In this document: positions 33,593-40,993 of the stretch, piece by piece
Layout: every line of letters begins with the position of its first letter
Position numbering within the stretch: the first letter of the stretch is position 1
From: G963663775 sp963663775
GTDB taxonomy: Bacteria; Bacillota; Clostridia; Oscillospirales; Butyricicoccaceae
Direction of reading: 5' to 3'
DNA length: 64,000 nt
Assembly (NCBI GenBank): GCA_963663775.1
Contig: OY760624.1
Location: 2,418,001-2,482,000 of the forward strand
Position numbers and translations under genes: made by a program
Notes under the pieces: model-generated
What the model was told of the DNA's origin: nothing
Databases searched by the model: none
Seen by the model: the letters and a program-made list of their open reading frames with translations, nothing else

Positions 33593-35134
33593 ATGCAAAA
33601 ACATCAACTTATTTTGGTATTAGATTTTGGCGGTCAATACAATCAGCTCATCGCACGTCGTGTACGAGAGCATCATGTCTATTGTGAGGTAAAATCCTAT
33701 AAAACTTCGCTGGAAGAAATTCAGGCTTTGGCACCGTCTGGTATTATCTTCACAGGAGGTCCCAATAGCGTATACACGGAAGAATCTCCCTGTTGTGATA
33801 AAGGCATTTTTGATTTGGGCATTCCGATTTTAGGAATTTGTTATGGCTGCCAATTGATGGCACACCTGTTGGATGGTGTGGTTTCCAATGCCGCTGAAAA
33901 GAGTGAATATGGAAAAACAACTGTTTCTCTCGAGCAATCCAGTCTGTTGTTTTCTGACATGAATCCACAGGAAACCTGCTGGATGAGCCACACAGATTTT
34001 ATTTCACAGGTGCCAGATGGCTTTCGTGTGACAGCAACCACACAAACTTGTCCCACGGCAGCGATGGAGCATGCCGAAAAGAAATGGTATGGCGTGCAAT
34101 TTCATCCAGAAGTCAACCACACGCCACGTGGTTCTGAAATGTTGGGACATTTCTTATTTGATGTCTGTGGTTGTGCAGGGGACTGGACCATGGGACGTTA
34201 CATTGAGAATCAACTGCAGGAAATTCGTGAAAAAGTCGGCAGCGGCAAAGTGCTTTGTGCATTATCCGGCGGTGTCGACTCCAGTGTTGCGGCGGCACTG
34301 CTCAGCCGTGCGGTTGGCAAACAACTGACCTGTGTTTTTGTAGACAATGGGTTAATGCGTAAAAACGAAGGTGTTGAAGTAGAAGAAGCATTTAGCACTC
34401 GTTTTGATGCACATTTCGTCCACGCAAAGGCACAGCAGCGTTTTCTGAACCGATTAAAGGGCGTTTCCGAGCCAGAAGCCAAGCGCAAAATTATCGGGGA
34501 AGAATTCATTCGTGTATTTGAGGATGAAGCAAAGAACATTGGAAAAGTGGACTTCCTTGTGCAGGGAACAATTTATCCAGATGTCATTGAATCCGGTTTA
34601 GGCGATAGTGCGGTGATTAAAAGCCATCATAATGTTGGCGGTTTGCCGGACGTAGTAGATTTTGAAGAACTGATTGAGCCGCTCCGCATGCTCTTTAAAG
34701 ATGAGGTGCGTCAGTTGGGTCTGGAATTGGGATTGCCGGAGAATTTGGTCTGGAGACAGCCTTTCCCAGGCCCTGGTTTGGGCATTCGTGTCATCGGAGA
34801 AGTAACAGAAGCAAAATTGGCTATTCTGCGTGAGGCTGACGCTATTTTCCGTGAAGAAATTGCGCTGGCTGGTCTGGACCGCAGTATCAACCAATATTTC
34901 GCAGTCATTACAGACATGCGTTCCGTTGGTGTCATGGGAGATGGACGCACATATGACTATACGCTGGCGCTGCGTGGTGTCACAACAACGGATTTTATGA
35001 CAGCCGATTGGGCACGCATTCCATACGAAGTGCTTGACAAGTGTAGCGTACGTATTGTAAATGAAGTTGGTCATATTAACCGTGTGGTGTATGATATCAC
35101 AAGCAAGCCACCGGCTACAATTGAGTGGGAATAA
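33593..35134 (+). CDS. guaA: GMP synthase (glutamine-hydrolysing)
   Basis: The 513-residue protein has the class I amidotransferase domain (LDFGGQYNQLIARRVRE; nucleophile Cys in LGICYGCQLM; His/Glu in VQFHPEVNHT). The ATP-pyrophosphatase domain (ALSGGVDSSVAAALL) and the C-terminal dimerisation domain (RQPFPGPGLGIRVIGE; ending SKPPATIEWE) follow. It converts XMP to GMP with glutamine as nitrogen source. The ribosome site is GAGGGAG. The gene is alone, with its own promoter. Confidence 0.97.
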   Translation: MQKHQLILVLDFGGQYNQLIARRVREHHVYCEVKSYKTSLEEIQALAPSGIIFTGGPNSVYTEESPCCDKGIFDLGIPILGICYGCQLMAHLLDGVVSNAAEKSEYGKTTVSLEQSSLLFSDMNPQETCWMSHTDFISQVPDGFRVTATTQTCPTAAMEHAEKKWYGVQFHPEVNHTPRGSEMLGHFLFDVCGCAGDWTMGRYIENQLQEIREKVGSGKVLCALSGGVDSSVAAALLSRAVGKQLTCVFVDNGLMRKNEGVEVEEAFSTRFDAHFVHAKAQQRFLNRLKGVSEPEAKRKIIGEEFIRVFEDEAKNIGKVDFLVQGTIYPDVIESGLGDSAVIKSHHNVGGLPDVVDFEELIEPLRMLFKDEVRQLGLELGLPENLVWRQPFPGPGLGIRVIGEVTEAKLAILREADAIFREEIALAGLDRSINQYFAVITDMRSVGVMGDGRTYDYTLALRGVTTTDFMTADWARIPYEVLDKCSVRIVNEVGHINRVVYDITSKPPATIEWE

Positions 35135-35430
35135 AAAAGTTGTAGAAATCATATAAAATAAAGCGAACACAACTTTTACATCATGAAAAAGTTGTAAAAT
35201 TATAACTGGATTGGCTTCCTTGTTTTTCCTGAAAATAGGCGTTCATAAACGCATAAACGAGAGGGAAAACAAGGAGGCTGTTTTTATGAAAAAGCAGTAG
35301 GAAGAGCGGTTGCATTCAATCAAAAAATGAAATCAATCCTATCGACAAGTTTACAGAGAAAAAGCACATGTATTTTGATATGAAGAAACCTAAGAAGTCA
35401 AAACGATAACCCCACAATAATAAAAAAGAG
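35135..35430. other. Gene-free stretch with decayed sequence
   Basis: Behind guaA lies a weak hairpin (35173-35199, ACAACTTTT/AAAAGTTGT arms). GAGGCTGTTTTT with an ATG at 35286 then opens only four codons before a stop, suggesting a decayed small gene. Nothing else is recognised. Confidence 0.4.
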
Positions 35431-35469
35431 AGCCCCTTGTACAGTCAATTTAAAACCGTATGAGGGGAT
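35431..35469. repeat. Imperfect copy of the hairpin found behind metA
   Basis: CCCCTTGTACAGTCAATTTA and the following CCGTATGAGGGGA match the perfect hairpin at 36906-36950 with a few changes. The two copies flank metA and its promoter. Confidence 0.65.
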
Positions 35470-35568
35470 GTAGTGTTATCTAGGTAACCAAATGTCAACC
35501 AGTGGAAACACAATTTAAGGACAGTTTTCATCCGTGTCTTTTTCCATATGATGCAACTGCATTGCAAT

Positions 35569-35606
35569 GGCAGACTGCCTTTTCTGGAATGGTCTGCTGT
35601 TTTTTT
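35569..35606 (+). terminator. Hairpin with T-run upstream of metA
   Basis: GCAGAC (35570-35575) pairs with GTCTGC (35592-35597), followed by a run of seven T. It lies before the metA promoter and so ends transcripts coming from the left. Confidence 0.6.
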
Positions 35607-35647
35607 ATCCATTTACTAGGAATACGATGGCGAGATGGGATTACATC

Positions 35648-35676
35648 TTGCACCATCCCTGTTTTTTTGTTATAAT
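35648..35676 (+). promoter_or_regulatory. Promoter of metA
   Basis: TTGCAC (35648-35653) and TATAAT (35671-35676) with a 17-base spacer; the start site is about 65 bases before the ATG. A hairpin (GATGG...CCATC, 35627-35658) overlaps the -35. No S-box or T-box fits in the leader. Confidence 0.75.
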
Positions 35677-35748
35677 GAAGAAAAAACTTTATATATTGTG
35701 CTTTTTTACACATAAAACTTTCCGTATTTTATAGAAGAGGTTTTTCTC

Positions 35749-36669
35749 ATGCCAATTAAAATTGCTGACAGTCTACCAGCACGTGCGATTCTGAAAAGCG
35801 AAAATATTTTTGTAATGACAGAATATCGTGCGCTGCATCAAGATATTCGACCATTGCGGATTGCATTATTGAATTTGATGCCCACTAAGATTGCGACAGA
35901 AACGCAAATCTTGCGGTGTCTTTCCAACACACCGTTGCAGATTGAAATAGATTTGATACAAACAGCAACGTATCAATCTACCAATACACCAGAAGACCAT
36001 CTGCTGACATTTTATAAAACGTTTGAGGACATTCGCGATAATCGCTATGATGGATTCATTATCACAGGTGCGCCCATTGAAAAAATGGAGTTTGAAAATG
36101 TAGATTATTGGGAGGAACTTTGCGAGATTATGGAGTGGACGAAAACGCATGTACATTCCACCTTGCATATTTGCTGGGGTGCGCAGGCGGGACTCTATTA
36201 CCACTATGATATTCCCAAATATCTATTGTCAGAAAAGGTTTCTGGTATCTTTGCGCACAATGTGCTGCAGCCGCATGCTTTGATTTTTCGTGGCTTTGAT
36301 GATGTGTTTCATGCACCTCACTCTCGGCATACAGAGGTACGTGCCGCAGACATTCACAACCATGCCGCACTGACTTTGCTTTCGGAATCGAATGAGGTTG
36401 GCGTTTATATGGTGTCTGCGCAGGAAGGTCGCCAGTTGTTTGTGCTGGGGCATTCGGAATATGATGCAGATACTTTAAAAGGGGAGTATCTGCGGGATGT
36501 TGAGCGAGGAATGCATCCAAGTATCCCCAAACACTATTTTGAAAATAATGACCCATCCAAAGCACCTCTTGTAACGTGGCGTTCCCACGGGCATCTATTA
36601 TATACCAATTGGCTCAATCACTATGTGTATCAGACCACACCATATGATTTAAATTTCAATTTTAAGTAA
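35749..36669 (+). CDS. metA: Homoserine O-acetyltransferase (MetA family)
   Basis: The 306-residue protein starts at ATG 35749 (AGAGG upstream). It carries the family core RIALLNLMPTKIATETQILR, the catalytic Cys142 in HICWGAQAGLYYHY, and the HSRHTEV and GHSEYD segments. Residue 111 is Glu (GAPIEKMEF). In MetA-type enzymes Glu at this position goes with acetyl-CoA, and Gly with succinyl-CoA, so the product is probably O-acetylhomoserine despite frequent annotation as succinyltransferase. This is the first committed step of methionine synthesis. Confidence 0.92.
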   Translation: MPIKIADSLPARAILKSENIFVMTEYRALHQDIRPLRIALLNLMPTKIATETQILRCLSNTPLQIEIDLIQTATYQSTNTPEDHLLTFYKTFEDIRDNRYDGFIITGAPIEKMEFENVDYWEELCEIMEWTKTHVHSTLHICWGAQAGLYYHYDIPKYLLSEKVSGIFAHNVLQPHALIFRGFDDVFHAPHSRHTEVRAADIHNHAALTLLSESNEVGVYMVSAQEGRQLFVLGHSEYDADTLKGEYLRDVERGMHPSIPKHYFENNDPSKAPLVTWRSHGHLLYTNWLNHYVYQTTPYDLNFNFK

Positions 36670-36905
36670 TGTTCTGGAAAAAATGTAAACGATATTTTTT
36701 GCCTTTAAAATCATGGGAAAGTTTCTGAATATAGATGGTTTCGCTTTTCCGTCAAATATTCACATTTCATGTTTTATAGGTGATAAACGACCTACCACAC
36801 CACTTTTTTTCAAAGCAATGGTGTAGAAAATCGTGATATAGACTGGATAAAATATTTTAATGGATGGCGATGTAATTGTAAACAATCCTAGAAAATCAAA
36901 TAAAA
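36670..36905. other. AT-rich gene-free stretch behind metA
   Basis: No open frame of note, no RNA or promoter recognised. It separates metA from the phage-like island. Confidence 0.5.
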
Positions 36906-36950
36906 GAAATCCCCTCATACCGTCAATTTAAGACCGTATGAGGGGATTTC
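36906..36950. repeat. 15-bp perfect hairpin, terminator-like
   Basis: Arms GAAATCCCCTCATAC and its exact complement enclose a 15-base loop and are followed by TTTTTG. It could terminate metA transcripts about 240 bases downstream. It shares its sequence, including much of the loop, with 35431-35469. Confidence 0.7.
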
Positions 36951-36964
36951 TTTTTGTGCAATAA

Positions 36965-37666
36965 TGGGATGATTGTATAAAAGTATATTCATATGATGAG
37001 CCTGCAAGCTTGGGGGATACGTTTTATTATCACAATACGAAAGACGGAAATATTTATGCTATGCAGGCGTCTGTAAAAGTGCATGATTCTGTTGCTCAAT
37101 GGGTCGTTTTCTCGTTTGTTGTTAAGAATCTTTCGGACGGTTCGCAGACTGTTTATGATTCGTATGAAACTACTGGTTTTGGCTCTGCTATTTCGGATTT
37201 AGTGGTAGATGGTTGGTATCTCACGAAGAGCGGTACCGTTTATTATCCGACGTTTGCATTTAAGGTTTTGCCTTCTGGTTCTTCGGTTTATTCTGAAGGT
37301 GTCTATAGGTGCTATACAAGTTGTATGGGTTCTTATAATAGCGGGGCGGGTACGTATCTGACTTTATCGCAAGATTATCTTGATACCTATGATATTTACG
37401 GCAATCCCACGTCTTGGACGATTAGCACGCCAGACGCAAGCAAGACTGGCTTTGCTGACCTTCCAAACAGTCGTGTTCTTGGCATTCCTACGATGGATGA
37501 CCCCGCAAATGATATTTTTGACCTTACCTACAGCGATGTAACTTCACCGTCCTACAATACACCACAAGAACAGCTTGAAACGATACCTGTAGATGTGCCG
37601 TACTTACGACCTCGCAGGTGTTCACTAGGGTTGCAAAGCCGTTGCGTGAGCAATGCTATGACGTGA
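36965..37666 (+). pseudogene. Fragment of a phage-like structural or surface protein
   Basis: The frame opens at 36965 right behind a stop, with no start codon until TTG 37010 and no ribosome site. The protein already reads like the inside of a domain (YSYDEPASLGDTFYYHNTKD). It is rich in Tyr, Ser, Thr and Gly, beta-rich in appearance and without a signal peptide. Past about residue 200 it turns into unlikely sequence (RPRRCSLGLQSRCVSN), suggesting the end is also broken. It is followed by an inovirus-type replication gene, so it may be a minor coat or adsorption-type protein. No family is recognised. Confidence 0.5.
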
Positions 37667-37671
37667 TAGAC

Positions 37672-37886
37672 TGCCGCACACACTGGGGGAGCGATGGACG
37701 AAGCTTCGGTGCTATGATGCAGACGATTACAACAAGGCAATAGCCAACCCCGACCCGAAGGTTAAATTTCGCCTGCCGAAGCGGTGGAAGAAATCCTTTG
37801 TCCAGACGGACGAGCTGCGGGAACTATACGACACCTACCAGGTCGTGCGCCGTCTTTCCCGTGATGGGTTCGCTTCTAAGTCGTAA
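37672..37886 (+). pseudogene. Coding remnant in frame with the following rep gene
   Basis: Without a start codon, the frame reads KLRCYDADDYNKAIANPDPK and continues through RLPKRWKKSF and VRRLSRDGFASKS to a TAA at 37884. Codon usage looks like real protein. The frame is the same as that of the rep gene starting at 37914, with only this TAA between. It may be the end of a lost gene or a 5' part of rep. A different frame over 37600-37740 also looks protein-like, so frameshifts have accumulated here. Confidence 0.45.
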
Positions 37887-37913
37887 GGTGCGTACTTCCC
37901 CTTAGCGCATGCC

Positions 37914-38789
37914 ATGCTTCACCTACTTAGTGTGCTTGACCGTGAGTGGGAAAAAGGGCTTGATACGTACGGCACTTTGATTGATGATTCGTTAGGGTGG
38001 AGCATGTCGGATTTTCGGTACAAGTATAAACTTGGTGCAGAGGACAAAACGTGGTTCTTTGGTTGGCAACCTGTGAGGGATGCGCCTAATGCGCATTGGA
38101 CAACGTGCAAAGTGGAGTTTAACCCTGCAAAGGTGGGGAAGCTTATACAGTTTACGGAGTTCTACAGCTTTCTGATAGCGAACTGTAAGTATCTTGAGTT
38201 TAAGCGGTTTGATGTGGCGATGGACATTCCTGTGCCGTACTCGCATGTACATATCTTCAAAGATGTGCGAATGATGCGAACTTTTGAGCATAGCGCAGAA
38301 AATAAGACGGTTTATCTTGGAACACGTGGCGCACACGGGCAAGTGAAGCTATATAACAAGCAATTGGAAAGCAAACTTGATTATCCGCTGACACGCCTTG
38401 AAATGACGCTGAAATATGACAATTGTAGTTGGATGGAGTTTCAACGGCTGTTTCCCAAAGTCTACGTATATGAAAAAGTACCCGATTCTTTCACGGGTAC
38501 AGATTTGGTGCTTGCTCTGGCGGTGTCGGAGCATAGCGAATATATGAATTTGATACCTAGGCGAAAACGGGAAAAAATAATGTGCCTGCTCGATACAGAC
38601 ACATTTCGGCTAAAGCCTTCGGAAATAGATTATAAACTTATTTTACAGGAAATTTTGCAATATGGCAAGGGGATTCCGCTACATTTCTTTGAAGAATTTA
38701 TGGAATTAGACGAGGATTTGCCGATTGAGTTTCCAGAAACAGAAACGTTTAAGCCGACCGAAGGGGAGCAGGAGGAAATGGACGCATGA
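37914..38789 (+). CDS. Replication initiation protein of filamentous-phage/rolling-circle type
   Basis: The 291-residue protein shows the pattern of Firmicute phage-type Rep proteins (Rep_trans-like): CKYLEFKRFDVAMDIPVPYS, TVYLGTRGAHGQVKLYNKQL and the YPLTRLEMTLK segment. The conserved tyrosine in KLYNK lies where these families have a conserved motif. ATG 37914 has no clear ribosome site, and the open frame extends upstream to a TAA at 37884, so the N-terminus is uncertain and may be damaged. It initiates rolling-circle DNA replication. The stop overlaps the next gene (ATGA). Confidence 0.75.
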   Translation: MLHLLSVLDREWEKGLDTYGTLIDDSLGWSMSDFRYKYKLGAEDKTWFFGWQPVRDAPNAHWTTCKVEFNPAKVGKLIQFTEFYSFLIANCKYLEFKRFDVAMDIPVPYSHVHIFKDVRMMRTFEHSAENKTVYLGTRGAHGQVKLYNKQLESKLDYPLTRLEMTLKYDNCSWMEFQRLFPKVYVYEKVPDSFTGTDLVLALAVSEHSEYMNLIPRRKREKIMCLLDTDTFRLKPSEIDYKLILQEILQYGKGIPLHFFEEFMELDEDLPIEFPETETFKPTEGEQEEMDA

Positions 38790-38974
38790 TTGAAAAAATA
38801 TTTGGAGTATCGTTGATTCTTATGATTGTTGCGGTGGCTCGTTTTGACTATTTCTTGTTTGTAAATTGCGTTCTTGGGTCTGGAAATATGACTTTTCTTG
38901 ATATGTTGGAGTTTGTATGTATAAATTGTTATGCGGGTAGCGCATTGTATGCGTTGATTTGTGTGATGGATTAA
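38786..38974 (+). CDS. Small two-span membrane protein
   Basis: The 62-residue protein begins in the ATGA overlap with rep. It has a hydrophobic stretch at about 5-17 and another at about 40-60 (NCYAGSALYALICVMD). Filamentous phages and inovirus-like elements carry such short membrane proteins behind rep. The function is unknown. Confidence 0.55.
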   Translation: MIEKIFGVSLILMIVAVARFDYFLFVNCVLGSGNMTFLDMLEFVCINCYAGSALYALICVMD

Positions 38975-39005
38975 GATAAATCCCTGTGCTTTAGGAGGAA
39001 TTAAC

Positions 39006-39275
39006 ATGGATACGAAAAAGAGGTTGTGTCTTGCGGATGCAATACATAGCATGCCTGTTGGAACAGTTGTCATTGGTGAGCGTTGCGCTTTGGGTTCGGT
39101 GGCTAAAATTGTGAGCAAGCCGTTACGTTTCACGCCGTTATGTTATGCAGAAGATTTTTGTAAACCGTGCGGCACATTGCTTGCTGTTTGTGTGTCGTAT
39201 GACCATGGGTGCCGTTGGTATTTCGGTTGGTATCTGCCAGACGGCATTTGTTTAGACGATAATTTAAAATTTTGA
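39006..39275 (+). CDS. Small uncharacterised protein of the phage-like island
   Basis: The 89-residue protein starts at ATG 39006 after a very good TTAGGAGGAAT. It is soluble-looking, with five cysteines and no known motif. It follows the membrane protein in the same direction with a 31-base gap. The only clue to function is the neighbourhood. Confidence 0.6.
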   Translation: MDTKKRLCLADAIHSMPVGTVVIGERCALGSVAKIVSKPLRFTPLCYAEDFCKPCGTLLAVCVSYDHGCRWYFGWYLPDGICLDDNLKF

Positions 39276-39307
39276 AATTAAGTGCGCGAATTTAACAAAA
39301 TAGGCAG

Positions 39308-39541
39308 TTTTGTATACTTGAGAGGGCTTAAGTGCCAAGGAAAAACGCTGTATGTGGAAGCGGATTGCGAAAAGCGGTCTGCTGGAACATACAGCGTTTT
39401 TCCTGCTCTCAATTATACAAAACTTACATTTTGTATAATTACATATGCAGCAAATTACGGGCATCCGGAACGCTTCTGCGTTCTCTCCTGCCCTGCATTT
39501 CCTGCGCTCAGCCATTGGCTAATATCTAAGTATACAAAATG
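39308..39541. repeat. Nested inverted repeats between the two convergent rep genes
   Basis: Four copies of a TTTTGTATA(C/A)TT motif alternate in orientation: 39308-39324 (+), 39406-39422 (-), 39429-39441 (+) and 39527-39541 (-). The first pair forms 17-base arms (one mismatch) around a second perfect 17-base hairpin (39339-39355 with 39387-39403, GGAAAAACGCTGTATGT). The second pair encloses about 85 bases of unrelated sequence. No gene lies here. The layout fits a single-strand or double-strand origin, or a recombination site. Confidence 0.75.
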
Positions 39542-39552
39542 TTAGTTGTTGT

Positions 39553-40560
39553 TCAATTCGTGGTTTCTGCTTTTACAATGTGATATGCGTTCTGGTGACT
39601 CTTTAGCAAGGCTTTTTGCTCTGATGTGCGCTTGTCATAGCCAAGCTTGAGAATGTCACGAATCGTAAAATATCCGTATGCGTCATTTACCAATGATAAT
39701 GTTGGCGCAATCTGGCTTTTCACCCATTCCAGTTTCTTTTCCATTTTATGTGTAACCTCTTCTTTGCTTACTAGCTTCACTGCGCCGACCTCGTCCACGA
39801 AGTCAAGCCACCATTGGCAAATGCTGCAACGTGAAATGTTGTCATTATCTCGTTCGATGAACGCCAGCTTGTCATTGAGGATTGCCGAAGCCATCAAGCC
39901 GAGGTCTTCCGAATTCACAATGCAATTTACAAAACCATTGGCATTTTCTCCACGCATGACGATTTCTAAACGCACCCAATGTTGCTTATATCCCTCTTCA
40001 TTCGGCTTAAAATGCTCTTTTGCCTTGTCATAGATGCGAATACGGAAATCTGACTTTTTCGAGCCGATATAAACCGTCTTACCTGCTTTATGCCCACCAA
40101 GCATATTTTTTGTTACTGTACGATATCTAATACGGCTATTGATAGTATTATTATCTACCGCAGTTTCAATAACTTTTAAATCTAATAACTCCGCCCTATC
40201 ATCCAATGCCAAATCCACACGGGATACATTGCAACGCTCATCCGTATGTAAAACCTCAAATAGCTTTAGGAACGGAGTGCAGCCATTTTCCCCTTTATAG
40301 TCTGTGTGCATCTCCCAGTGACGGCAGCCGTTACCAGACATTGAAACGCAAATGCCCATATCGCCAATACGGTCCTCGGCAGGGTCATAGTTTACACAAA
40401 TCGTGTCAAATCTCATAGAACGGCGGTAACCATTGTGTCCATGCGGCAAATCCTCAAACAAATTGGCATCCATGCGCAAAATATGTGTTATCACATGCGC
40501 AGGGTCTATTTCCCCCTTCACGGAAAATGTCAGCCAGTCAATTATTGCTGTTGCTTTCAT
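39553..40560 (-). CDS. Rolling-circle replication initiation factor (Rep_trans family)
   Basis: The 335-residue protein starts at ATG 40560 after GAGGGAG. It has the family marks from the first residues on: IIDWLTFSVKG, then VSRVDLALDD, KTVYIGSKKSDFRIRIYDKA and WVRLEIVMRG. These proteins nick the double-strand origin and start rolling-circle replication of small plasmids and phages. The gene is full length. It faces the rep gene at 37914 across the nested inverted repeats, and tandem 12-base repeats lie just upstream. Confidence 0.88.
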   Translation of the reverse strand: MKATAIIDWLTFSVKGEIDPAHVITHILRMDANLFEDLPHGHNGYRRSMRFDTICVNYDPAEDRIGDMGICVSMSGNGCRHWEMHTDYKGENGCTPFLKLFEVLHTDERCNVSRVDLALDDRAELLDLKVIETAVDNNTINSRIRYRTVTKNMLGGHKAGKTVYIGSKKSDFRIRIYDKAKEHFKPNEEGYKQHWVRLEIVMRGENANGFVNCIVNSEDLGLMASAILNDKLAFIERDNDNISRCSICQWWLDFVDEVGAVKLVSKEEVTHKMEKKLEWVKSQIAPTLSLVNDAYGYFTIRDILKLGYDKRTSEQKALLKSHQNAYHIVKAETTN

Positions 40561-40606
40561 CGTTTGTACGCTCCCTCTCTCTAATGCCTCATACTTGTAA
40601 TGAGTA

Positions 40607-40675
40607 CCCCCGTTATTACCCCCGTTATTACTTTCCGGGGGTTTCAGCCACCGCCTAAATGTTCGTGCGGTGGCT
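40607..40675. repeat. Tandem 12-bp repeats and two hairpins upstream of rep
   Basis: CCCCCGTTATTA occurs twice in direct succession (40607-40618, 40619-40630). The second copy can pair with CGGGGG (40636-40641), and a 9-base-arm hairpin (AGCCACCGC/GCGGTGGCT) follows at 40646-40675. The position upstream of a minus-strand rep gene suits a replication origin or its control. Confidence 0.65.
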
Positions 40676-40680
40676 GTTCT

Positions 40681-40825
40681 TGAAGAGGTAAGCTAAAATC
40701 GGACACGGTGATGCGGTATCATAAACAAAAGGATTTCACCGTTGGACAAGCATGCTCCCGGCGTGAACAGAAGGCTTACCATGAAACACACAAAAGAAGA
40801 AAAACTGAACATCAGACGTCAAATT
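40681..40825 (+). mobile_element. IS3-family left-end relic
   Basis: These 145 bases match 62162-62306 closely, covering the element end (GGTAAGCTAAAATcGGACAC) and the first codons of orfA (ATG 40782). The match stops abruptly after CGTCAAATT, where foreign sequence begins. Confidence 0.75.
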
Positions 40826-40905
40826 CCGCTGTGGATGGCATCAATTTTGAAGTTCAGAAGGGGGAATTCTTCGCGTTTCTCGATCCGAACAGCGCAGACA
40901 AGTAA
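40826..40905 (+). pseudogene. ABC-transporter ATPase stub with degenerate Walker A
   Basis: In the frame ending at 40905 the sequence reads SAVDGINFEVQKGEFFAFLD and then PNSADK before a stop. This is the standard start of an ABC ATPase, in which FFAFLGPNGAGKST would be expected. Both glycines of the P-loop are altered and the gene ends there. It is fused directly to the IS3 relic, so most of the gene was lost by deletion. Confidence 0.65.
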
Positions 40906-40993
40906 CCAGCGGTGCATCTTCGATACTTTTTATCGGCTCATTCTCAATGTAAAGCCTGTCAAAATCGCTACCATAGGCGATACGTGTTGCAGC

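Noticed and set aside
35600..35748. S-box or T-box leader upstream of metA
   Set aside because: Promoter spacing leaves about 65 bases and no matching conserved stems; the hairpin at 35627-35658 overlaps the promoter itself.
40607..40630. CRISPR-like repeat
   Set aside because: Only two directly abutting 12-base copies without spacers and no cas genes; iteron-like repeat is the better reading. No CRISPR array was seen anywhere in the window.
40708..40905. A 65-codon frame as a real gene
   Set aside because: It joins IS3 end sequence read out of frame to an ABC-ATPase stub; a chance fusion.
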